Assembly: GCA_964057225.1 (NCBI GenBank)
Contig: OZ059899.1
Span: forward strand, 16,562,501-16,626,500
Origin: Auanema rhodensis
Lineage: Eukaryota; Nematoda; Chromadorea; Rhabditida; Rhabditidae
DNA length: 64,000 bases
Direction of reading: 5' to 3'
The position numbers were made by a program, and so were the translations under genes. The notes beneath the pieces are model-generated. The model was not told where the DNA came from, did no database searches, and saw only the letters and a program-made list of their open reading frames with translations. Positions 51,262 to 61,559 of this stretch are shown here, piece after piece (within the stretch, counting starts at the first letter, position 1; each line of letters opens with the position of its first letter).

Positions 51262-51263
51262 TG

Positions 51264-53696
51264 TTATGTATTGGTGAAAAATCGCTTGATGCCTCGTTTT
51301 TCTGCTGTCGCCATTGAGTGACTCTTCGACGAAGACGAAGATTTTGATGATTTTTGAGATGGTTTCACTGCTGCTTTAGCTTTTTCCTTCTCAACAACTG
51401 GCTTCACAACCAATGTTTCACCACGTAACACTTCGGAGTTAAGGCATTCATCTATATGCTGATTGATTTTGTCGTTATCTCCTCTCATCTTCTTTGAACA
51501 AATTGGACACACAATTACATCTGAAGCATCTGAAGATTCTTCAGATGTTGGTTCATCTACTACTAGAGTATCAGATGAAGTCGAGGGACCCGGACAAGAT
51601 TCAATAACAGCAATATCGTCATTGTCTTCATCTTGAGCAAGCTTAACTCGTTTTGCATTCTCAAAATAATCCAAAACCTGGAAATTAGAAAAATTGAGCA
51701 TTTCTTCAAGAAGCCCACAAAAACTGACAGTTTTTGAGCTCGAAGCAGATGTTCCATCATTGACGAACTTCAGCTGGCTCAAACGCACTCCTAACAGCCT
51801 CATTTCTTGACCTAATTCCTTCCGGAGAATATCCGAAGCCACAGAAAAAAGAACTAAACCAAAGAAGTACTTCAGCAGTACTTAAAACGTTTACCTTCTA
51901 AATCAGTTACAACTTCTGGCATAGTCTGAGATCTGGTCAGTACATCAAACGATGATAACTTGATTTTAACTGTTACGCATTTCCCACCTTTTATAAATAT
52001 AAATTATAAAAAAACATTTAAAACTTTACAAAAACCTAAGATGTAAGATTTCTTTCCAACATCTGCCATTAGTTCTTCACTAACTCTACGTAATACGAGC
52101 ATTAATTCAGATTCATATGATGTTGGTCTACATATGAAATAGATAGAAGACTATATTAATATTTAAACATACGAAAAAGTTCTTTCAACAGACATAGATT
52201 TCCTACGAGAATCTTCTGCCCTAGCTTTTCCAGGTAATCCTAATGCTATACGCAGAAATGATTCCTAAATTAATAAAATCTATTAATCATCATTGAAAAG
52301 TGAATTTACTTGAGCTGATGGTGAGAAAACAAATTTATAGACATTTCGTTTTTCAAGAAGATCTCCAACTGTGTTTACTCCACAAGCTACTAAATGAGCT
52401 TCTGAAACTCTTCCAATTCCAGAAACCTGAAAAGTATCAATTTTCCCTTAAAAAGCATTAAAAATCATGAGTTTCCAACCTTTCTAATTGGCAAATCTTT
52501 CAAAAATTCCATGATGATATTGTAATCGTTAGCTAATTCATATTGTCCATTTGGTTTATTTTTATCAGAACAGATCTTAGCTAGCATAAAGTTTGCAGCA
52601 ATCCCTACAACTACATATCAGTTTTGAACTTCATACATGCGATACCTGCACTACATGTGAGACCAGTTGCTTGCTCAACTTGGAACCGAATTTCTCTAAC
52701 CACCTGAGGTATGAGCATAATCAGAGATAATTTATCATAAAAAGTAACAAACCTCTCCTCGGGAGAAACCAAATTCCACAGAGTCTTGATATATTTTGCG
52801 CTCTTTGGAACATTTTCTACATGTTTCTGTGTATATTGTTAAGCCTTCAACTATTTCTTCAGGTTTAATCAAAGGCAGCCAGCATATGCAATCCCCTCCG
52901 TATCTTTTCCGAATCAAAACTTCTTAAATTATTATAAATATTATAAAAAATAACTATAAAGCAAACTATTTTCTGTCCGAGTTTCCAAGTATTCTGTTAA
53001 ATCTATGTAAGCTTCATCCAGTGACCCCATAGCCATATCCATATCATATGTAGCAAATATTTCTCCAAATATCTTAAATTATGAATAAAGAAATCAACAT
53101 AAATTAAAATCTGACTCGACTTTCTTTTCGATATTTATCATAACTTCCTTCTACAATTTCCAATTCTGGGCATAATCGTTTAGCAATGAAGCCGGGCATA
53201 GCGGCTCTAACTCCGTATTTTCTCGCAATGTAGTTCGAAGTTCCCTAAGGAAAAATAGTCAAAAACTGTTTAGAAGCTGAGGAATCTCCTAACCAGCATA
53301 GCAGATGATCCAACTGCCATCGGAATAGATCTTAGTCTAGGATCATCTCTCATTTCTACAGCAGCAAAATAGGCATCCATATCAATGTGAACACAATGTC
53401 TATTCAGATCACGAGTTGATTCCAACCTTGCTAACATTAGATCCATCTTTATATAATTTTTCTAGATATATTCAGCCAAACTAAGAGGAAAATACCTCTT
53501 TTGCAGCTTGTTTCCATTCATAATCTGTTACCTCTTCTAGTTTGTTTTTGATTTGACTAACTTTCTGATCAACTCGTTGCTGTTGCTTAGCAGTAAAGCT
53601 AGAATACTGAGCACTAGTATTCTCCGCTATCACTTTATTCACTTTCTCCTTGTCTATACCCTCCATACCCGCTTTATTCGGATTAAAATGTAACAT
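51264..53696 (-). CDS. POLK: DNA polymerase kappa (Y-family translesion polymerase)
   Basis: Bypasses minor-groove N2-dG adducts and extends mismatched primers. Spliced minus-strand exons begin [20 protein letters not shown], the family's N-clasp, starting right after GTTACAG. Next come [19 protein letters not shown] (catalytic metal-binding Asp), [40 protein letters not shown] (the catalytic SLDEAY), then an insert [15 protein letters not shown]...[11 protein letters not shown] with two Cys pairs. [40 protein letters not shown] and [10 protein letters not shown] complete the palm, thumb and little-finger order. The C-terminus has one UBZ-type finger, [22 protein letters not shown], and ends [11 protein letters not shown], a PCNA-binding (PIP-like) motif at the extreme end as in other kappa enzymes. 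A 41- or 51-base intron probably lies near 51680-51730. It is preceded by NTH1, 187 bases away on the same strand. Confidence 0.95.
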
Positions 53697-53882
53697 TCTG
53701 TAACAGATCATTCCAGTATTCTACTCCTTATAAATCATATCATTATAATTAAATACAAGATATTCAACTGATAGTTTTTTTCATTTCATGTAAAACTCAA
53801 ACATTTTATTAAAACCACATCCACAAACAAATCCAACTGGTGATAATACACATATAAATCTTTTTCCTACATTAAATGCATT
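53697..53882 (-). promoter_or_regulatory. Operon-like junction: NTH1 poly(A) signal to POLK trans-splice acceptor
   Basis: Reading the minus strand, the NTH1 stop is followed by AATAAA (plus-strand TTTATT, 53805-53810) and, about 107 bases later, by GTTACAG directly before the POLK ATG. The layout repeats that of HAT1-DDX11. Trans-splicing is inferred. Confidence 0.5.
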
Positions 53883-55263
53883 TCATTGTCTTCTATTAGC
53901 TCTTTTTCGAGGAATAATTTCGTCTTTATTATCTTCCTCCTTCACTTCTAATTTAGGATTTTCATTCTTGGGGCTGACACCATCATCATCATCATCTTCA
54001 TCAGTTTTTTCTTCATTTTTAATTTCATTATGAGACTCCTCCTCGACTTTAATCTTCATCTTCTTCTAAAATAAATTAATTCAGATTTGATTTCATGTTA
54101 ACGGTTCTACTTTAGCTGTAGATGCGGGACAGATATCAAAGCACAAGCATGTATCACATTTAGGTTTAATAGGTAAACATATTTGTTGGCCAAATCCAAC
54201 TAACAATGGATTTATCTTGCTCCATTCCTCTCTAAAAATATTTAAATTTTCAACTTATTCCTCTCAAAAATTACTTTGGAAGCATATTTTGAAGTTTAAC
54301 TCTCGTTTCTTCAGGGTTTTTAGTTTTCATCCATCCTAAAACAGCATCATAATTTTAGTAAAAATATTAAAATTTATTCCTAATCGATTGGCTATCCGAT
54401 GAACATGAGTATCTACAGCAATTCCTTCAACTTCACCCCATGCTACTTGCATAACCAAATGGCCCATTTTAGGCCCAACACCAGGCAATGAACAGAGTCT
54501 TAAAATCAAGAGAATAAGTAAATATTATATATTTCCGAGAAATAAAACACTTATCTTCTAATGTTCGTGGAATATCCCCTTTGAATTTTTCTTTTAAAAG
54601 AATGGCAGATTTTTGAATATACACTGCTTTCCTCTAATAACCCACTCGAAAGCAAATGAATAACTCAAACTAACTTTATAGAATCCTACTGGGCACAGGA
54701 GGGACTCTAATTCAGAAGTCTTAATATTGATCATAGAATCAACTGTACAACCATGTTCACGAAGACGCTAAGTATTAGGTCATCATTATCATAGTGATAC
54801 ATACAAATATACCATAATAGCAGCAGCAGTGATGTGATCTTTTGTTTGACTAGATAACATAAGTGATAGAAGAACTTGAAACCGAAAAACCTCAAAAATC
54901 TCTCATGGTACAAACTTATTACGTGTGCAAAAAACCTCTGGAGGTGCTAATGGATCAGCAAGCTTATGGCATCCCATTGTATCTACAGGAGCATCTTCAA
55001 CTTTTCGCATATCTCTTATACGTTCAACCTTTATAAAATATAAGCTTTTATTTATTATCAAATAAATATTTATGAAAAACCTGAGTCTTCCACACATCTT
55101 CAATATCCTCAGTTTTAAATACCGGAGATACCGCAAGTCTTTTCATGTCCTGGTTGTCTTTAAAACAATAAAGACAAGCCTTCTTAAAATTAAACCTAGT
55201 ATTAACCAAGTAATTTGTATTGAAATATTTTTGAAAAGATGTACGCAAACGATAAAGCATCAT
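53883..55263 (-). CDS. NTHL1: NTH1 endonuclease III-like DNA glycosylase/AP lyase
   Basis: Removes oxidised pyrimidines and cleaves the strand by beta-elimination in base excision repair, in nucleus and mitochondria. Spliced exons: [20 protein letters not shown], basic and free of acidic residues, a plausible mitochondrial lead; [49 protein letters not shown]; the helix-hairpin-helix [20 protein letters not shown] with the catalytic Lys; the active-site Asp in [14 protein letters not shown]; and the iron-sulfur loop [17 protein letters not shown], with C-x6-C-x2-C-x5-C spacing. A last exon adds an acidic and basic tail ending PRKRANRRQ, which is an NLS-like addition. The start could also lie at the inner Met before KRLAVSP (about 55146). 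Part of its 3' end is duplicated at 50559-50711. Confidence 0.93.
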
Positions 55264-55682
55264 TATATTGGTGACAATATTCAAAAACTGAATTCAAATA
55301 ATCAAATATTCCACTCTACTATAGTAATACATGAGTATTTCTATCCTTGTAATCACGCTTATCGTGAAAATCAACAGTATCACAAGTCATTTCATAATCA
55401 GAAACGCCAAACAAAAGGTCAAACAACAGAGAATTTGGAAAGGATGGCAAACTTTTGGCGGGAAGTTCATATAATATTATAGGTTTCATTGTGATTTTCA
55501 TATGCCTCGAGATATTTATTAATTTAATTTAATATATACGTAGAATCTACATATGTTATATGTACAACCGTACTTAGTTCATTTAATGAAATAAATGAAT
55601 TTTCAAAATTATCTTATTTACTTCTACATTACGAGAACTTATTGTTCTTCAGAATTAGGATTATATGCTGAACGTTTAATAC
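55264..55682. promoter_or_regulatory. Divergent spacer between NTH1 and the two-module protein gene
   Basis: About 420 bases, AT-rich, with no supported exon. An open frame crosses part of it on the plus strand but has no domain and overlaps the NTH1 first exon in antisense. Confidence 0.4.
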
Positions 55683-57906
55683 ATGGAGGCAAAAAAAGAT
55701 TTAGGAGCTGTTTCATCTAGTGCAAAATGCAAAAGGAAAACGGTGCTCAAAGCTAAAAATCAGAACTCTGTATCAAAGTCTAAGTCTCAGGAAGTAAGTC
55801 ATTGGAATACTTTTTTCTTAGTTGTACATCTTCATTTATTTAAGGATTCAAATACGAATGAGAATAGTAATATCATTACCTGTGACTCTGAAAACAAAGA
55901 GGTTTTCAAAGCTATATAAGTAAAATAATGGTCGGACTATCAATCTTTAGAATGAACCCTTATCTACTCTTCTGAATTTTTTTGGGCTCAGTGATTTAAG
56001 TAAGCTAAAGGAATATGCGAATCATGAAACTCCAAACTTAAATGCCTCGGAAGTAGAATTAAACACTTCTTTGAATACAGTGAACTATATTATTTAATTT
56101 TTTTTGTTTTAAATAAGCTCTTATTAGTCATGCAACATCGACCATGGAGAGGTGGAGTCTATACTAGCTTCTTTAACGGAAAATTTGAAATCTACCGTAA
56201 TTTCAATCTTTATCTTCAAATTTATTACTTTGTAACAGATAGAATCGTGCCAAACTTCCGTTATTCATGATATTGATGATGAGTATCCAGACCAAATAAG
56301 TTTTCTGAGCACTGCTGGCTTTTCGCCCGCCGAACGATTAGATGCTGAAGTTACAGTAAATTTGTTTGTTGATTTTAATTATTCAAAATACTTTTATTAA
56401 GGCTATAAATAGTTCATATCTTCACCATACTCTTGATTCTACTATGGATACTACGTTTTTTGCGGTAAGCTTCTGTTTATGCAGATGATATTTTATGATT
56501 ATTTTTACTTTAGGTTGAAGGAAGTCCGGAAGATATCCTTACTTCATTTCAGCTACTTATTCGGGAAATCTTTTTTGCTTTCCGACGCAGTAACGACTGT
56601 AATGTATTCCTGTCTACCAAGAAAATGCCTGAACTTATGTGGGCAAACCATTTCATGACTCATGTTCGGCATCACCAAGTAAGATTTGCAGCTGATGTCT
56701 CTTGAAACTTCAATGGTTTTAGTTCTACACTCTCACAAACATGACTAGTACGCTGTTCGGAGACCAGTTTAATCTATCTGCTATAACTAACATCATGTCT
56801 AATCATAGGTAAAATATACCTTAGACCCCAACTTATTAGGCTTTTTCTTTTTTTTTAAGAACAAAATGTAAAGGTACATTTAATTTTCCAAAGTTGGATA
56901 GCAAATGGTCAATTATTAAAAAAATTGCTCAATTTGTGCCCATTGTGCTCTGTACAGAATGTCGTGCATCTTCATTAAGCGATGAATGCTCGAAAACCCT
57001 TTTTCAATTATTTGAAATGATTCCTACGGAAATGCCTGGGAGCTTATACAGCAGATTCAATGCTGGTTTCAAGGTGAAAGAGGTTTGTTATTTAATTTTA
57101 TGTTTTGTCGAAGTAAAGATATTTCGTAGAACAACAAGAATAAAGATGCACAGAAAGACTCTCCTGAATCGGAAGAGAATAATTCAGAATTAGAGGTTAA
57201 GTGAAGAATGTTCTTCTATTTTACTTAGGTCCTTTAGAATCAGACAAAGCTCACGTATCGATTTCGATTAGTATTGAGGGATATATTCTTTGACGTTCAA
57301 AGATCCAGTGATTGCAATAGTCTTATAAATAACTCACCCGGTGTTCGAAATGATCCATGGAGACACACGTTATTAAGAAAACTGCGAAATATTCATGTAA
57401 TGATTATTTTTTGTTGAAATACTTATGATTCGTATTATCTTTTTAGTATGTGACTGTAGAGACATGGACTGTTCATCTAGGAGATATGAAATTTGATCTT
57501 CGATCAGTTCCGGAAATATTAAAGAAGCATGAGTGAGCTTTTTCTAAATTGTTTATGATCTATGAATTTGAACTTAGGTCAATATGCACGGGAACTTTTG
57601 CGCTTCCAGATGAATTTCAAAAGTTGAATATTATCGACAAACTAGCTTCTTTTTTACCATCCATTTTGTGTATGAATTGTAATCAGAAGAATTATACACA
57701 ACCCATATGTAATGAGATTGAAAATATAATTATAACGTTGAAGCGTATTCCTAATGGAGAAGTTGAAAAAGGTTTAACGCTCATTCATCGGGTTAGTTGT
57801 AACTGTTGAGAAGTCACGAAAAAAATGCAAATTTCAGTGTGAAATCGATAAAAAGAGGAAAAATCTTCAAACAGGAGAAGAAGAAAATAAAAGAAAGAAG
57901 TTGTGA
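55683..57906 (+). CDS. Unrecognised protein with two homologous cysteine-containing modules
   Basis: Plus-strand gene starting MEAKKDLGAVSSSAKCKRKT and ending ENKRKKL. After a charged, Ser-rich lead, two modules align with each other. Module 1 (about 56515-57080): FQLLIREIFFAFRRSNDCN, RHHQFYTLTN, TKCKGTFNFP, FVPIVLCTECRASSLSDEC, FEMIP. Module 2 (about 57232-57795): FRLVLRDIFFDVQRSSDCN, RNIHYVTVET, SICTGTFALP, FLPSILCMNCNQKNYTQPIC, LKRIP. Four Cys positions per module after the DCN Cys (C-x-GTF, LCxxC, a final C) line up. Two introns fall at the same places and phases in both: before FYTL/YVTV (phase 0) and before TKC/SIC (phase 2). The linker is acidic. Basic ends look like nuclear signals. 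I do not recognise the family; a zinc-binding fold is a guess from the Cys pattern. Confidence 0.8.
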
Positions 57907-58117
57907 TACTCTTACTTAACCTGTAAGATAAACTATTATGGTTTTTAAATAGATGTATCTGTGAGATCCTTTATTTTTCATTTGGTGTATAAAATATTTC
58001 ATTGAGCAAAAAATTGATTTTGAACCTAATTACAAGATACAGAGGTAGATCAGCAGTAGTTCAATTCAAGAAAAAATGACCGGAATTCGTCCTAAATGTA
58101 TTCTCGATAGTAGTTCA

Positions 58118-60758
58118 TTACATTCTCCTAGTAGGCGTTTTTTTTGGAGTTCGTAATTCGCTACTACTAGGGGATGAGAACATGGACAAGCCATTTAATG
58201 TGCTTGCCAGACTTTCAACACTGGAATGTCTGAAAACATTCATAGATATAAGTTGTGAGATAAGTTTTTAATAACCTGTGAGTTGCCATGGCTGTTAACC
58301 CTAGTTTTTTCAATCTTTTCCAATATTGTGTTACATCCACTCCTTCCCATCCCGAATTTTCAAGGCGATCGAAATATCTTAAACTGCTGTTAAATTTTTC
58401 TAGAAAAGCTTAAAGTCTGACCTTCTCATTATACGATCACGCACTCTTTGTTCGATATCCGTGAGTACAATACTAGTACATATTTCTAAATCTTCAATTA
58501 CCTATAACAAAACAAATTAGTGATAAAGATGCATCTAATAAACCTGTTGTATACTGTCCATGCTGACGACACAGCTATGACAACCGGGCATGTTAAGCGC
58601 ATATTCTAAAGCCAGCTTTGATATTCTAATATTTTTAGACTAAAATAAGTTTTGTTTCAATAAAAAAGCATATGTTTTTCAATTTTACCATGCAATACTG
58701 CGCAGCTGCTAAGCATGTTTCTTTTATAATTTGACTAGCTGGATGCCATGGAGGTGGTCCCTTCTCCGTCAATAGTCCCATAGAAAGTGGTGAAGAATTA
58801 AAAACTCCAATATTTCGTGACTGAAAATAAAGAAAGTTAAAAGAAAAGAAAAAGAATGTAACGAATGCAATCATTCTTATATATTCAAATGATTTATATT
58901 TGATGACAATGTAAACTACAAGTGGCTCGCGTGTGCTGGTTATGCTAATTTATATCCAGGGTATCCCCCCATCATCTGGTTATATAACGATGACACTTGT
59001 AAGTTTCATTTGTTCAAATGTCTGAGGACATGCATAGCTTATAAGCTTCTACACTAAAATTTCAGACCTCGTATTTCACACTGATGTATAGTTAGAATGA
59101 AACAATTGCTTATAACATAGATCTCTTGTTTAATTTGTTTTTTATTTAAAAGAAAATCTCATACTTACCTGAAAGAATGACATGTATTCGCCAAGTGAAT
59201 TATCATTTAATGCTCCATGACAATAAGTCATGACAACATCTATTCGAGTTCCGGAATATTCAATAATTGAGCTAAACACGTTCCATTTTCATAAGAAGAA
59301 AGGTTCTATTTAAAATTTACGCAAGTTTTTTGAGTGGATATCCCGTAAGTCCTATGTATCGGATCTTTCCAGACTGCTTGGCCATTTCCAAAGCCTGTAG
59401 TGTCTCATATAGAATAATATTCTCATTCGGTGCAAAGTCAGCATCGTGTATCTTAAAATGTCATACATTTACTATACAATATACTCATTTATTATTTTAT
59501 ATTACCTGTACAAAACATACATCTATGTAAGTGAGTTTTAATCGTTTCAAACTATTTGTAAGCGATTCTAATATTTTGTCTGCTCGAAAATCAAATGTTC
59601 TAGCGTAATCGAGCTCGAATCGGCCAACCTGTTAATATAATTTTTGAAAAAAAGAATAATTCATTCATCAGTTTGAATTATAAAAATTAACATTTCTTAC
59701 TTTACTACTTATGTAATATGCTTTTCGTGGAACTTTTGCTAGAACCTAAATGAGATCATGAGTATATTCAGATTATAGTTGTTGTTTACTTTTCCTAAAA
59801 TTGCTTCACTTCTCGCTTGTCCATACCAGTAAGCTGTATCGATAAAATTGATTCCTTTACGTAATGCTGTTTCAACAATCTGGGTAATTGAATCATCTAT
59901 ATTTCCGAACATTCCACCAATAGAAGAGCATCCTTAAAATTATTGAAATTCAGAATAAATAATATTTAATATTAGTAAGATTTCTACTCACCAAATCCCA
60001 TCTTCGACACTATCATATCAGTCGACGGTATTCGCCTGTATGACATCCGTCTAACAGATGATTCATCATGAAATCTTGGAATATAAGTTGGAGGTAATGA
60101 TGGCTGTAAGATATATATATATATATATATATATTTACTTCTTGCATTGTATTATTTTATGGAAAAAGCTTTTAAGGTTTTAGTTTTTCTTTATATGACG
60201 TCATTTCGTGCTGTTAACGGGTTCTGTCAATATGCTTGTGCCTCATGTCCGTTGCATGATGTTGCTCTGGCCTATGACTTCTCACAGACAAACAGCAAAT
60301 CGGATGTTTCGATTGTGTGGGTGGCTGTTGTAGTTTTCTTTTTTTATTCGCCTTTAAGGGACATGAGCTGCAGTTGAGCTTCTTTTGTCAATAAAAATGA
60401 TTGTGATGAGCGTAGAAATATTGAAAACAAACAGATATATAGACAGAAAATTAAATCAATTAGTGTAGGAAAAATATAATATTCATAGAATTATAACGTT
60501 TCAAGATTATACTCACATCAAACTGTTCTCCGTTACGAAGACGCGGTGCCAATGAAACAGATCTTGGAAGCTGTCGCGAGGTTGATGGCTAAAAGAAGTT
60601 TTGATTAAGCTTGTCTACAACCACAGAATCTAATATCTACTTGAAAGTGCTAAGTAGGAATGAGTTCAAAGCGGTACCTGGGGATCATGAAGCCGATTAT
60701 GCGAGACACTGCCGTTTATAACTACTCCTCGCGTTCTCGTGAATGTATGTGATTGCAT
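58118..60758 (-). CDS. Aldo-keto reductase, L-galactose/D-arabinose dehydrogenase type
   Basis: NAD(P)-dependent sugar oxidoreductase with a TIM-barrel fold. Exons begin MQSHTFTRTRGVVINGSVSH (start at about 60758; a further 5' exon MQSVHKPNL near 60823 is possible), then PSTSRQLPRSVSLAPRLRNG, and after a 0.4-kb intron PPTYIPRFHDESSVRR. The barrel starts YRRIPSTDMIVSKMGFGCSS. The catalytic set is visible: Asp and Tyr in FIDTAYWYGQARSE, Lys in YYISSKVGRFELDY, His in CFVQIHDADF. GLTGYPLKKLASIIEYSG, RNIGVFNSSPLSMGLL and EKGPPPWHPAS match the L-galactose dehydrogenase subgroup closely. A C-terminal extension, HRHSSVESLASTLNGLSMFS to TPTRRM, is longer than usual. The roughly 80-residue N-terminal extension is also unusual. 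The real substrate cannot be told from sequence. Confidence 0.9.
60111..60135. repeat. (TA)n microsatellite in an intron
   Basis: Perfect TATATA tract right after the donor side of the 0.4-kb intron in the aldo-keto reductase gene. Confidence 0.85.
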
Positions 60759-61559
60759 TCTTTCAAATCAAGTTTTAAGCTCAGAATTCATACCAAATTC
60801 GGCTTGTGAACAGACTGCATTGTCCGAATATAGCAACTGAAGGAGAATGATGAGGAAAGGTCGGGAGAATGAGTAAACTGGAAGACTGGTGACACTGCAA
60901 TGAAAAAAAAGATCAGTTTTTAAGTTTTGTTCTTGAGACAGCTCGAAAGTGAATGAGTAGAAAAAAATGAGAAGATATGACTAGACGGGATAGATCAAGA
61001 AGCATCTGAATACAGACGGCAAGTTACTTGGAACAGATAGCATCAGTTCATAAAAAGAAGGCTCGGAAATGAAGAAATGGGAATAATGTATATCTTAGAG
61101 GACATTAGGAGAGAGGTCTGTCAATCGATAAATGTATGAGAAGAGAGCAAGAGCCTCTACTACGAAATGCATGTTGACACGACTTTTCTGTTCCTTACTT
61201 AAGGCCTCCTCCCCTACCATGTCCTCTAACAGAGGAAAAGAAAATGAGGAATAAGGAGAGAGAAAGGAGAGAGAAAGAGCAGCTTTCCTTTTCTGCATGT
61301 AGTGTGAGAAGCAACTAGAACACTCTTGATAGTAGTGAGTTCGATTCAGCTTTATTCGGCATATTCAAGATCAACAATGTATGCTACATTATCCGAAAAC
61401 AATAACAACAACAGCTTTTGGAATTTTCCAAATTTAAAGAAGAGTGAGGATGAGGAAATAGAAAGAGGAATCGACATAAACTTTGATAAGAAACAATTAA
61501 CTAAAAAAAACCAAAAGATCAACAAGTGTCAAAAATGATTATAAAACGGGATAAAATCT
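60759..61559. other. Spacer between RRN3 3' end and the aldo-keto reductase 5' end
   Basis: Holds the likely promoter and 5' exon(s) of the reductase (a candidate MQSVHKPNL exon near 60797-60823 on the minus strand). No other exon is supported. A purine-rich stretch lies at about 61240-61280. Confidence 0.45.

Noticed and set aside
55072-55482. 136-residue plus-strand frame
   Set aside because: Antisense to the first NTH1 exons, which have clear family support on the other strand.
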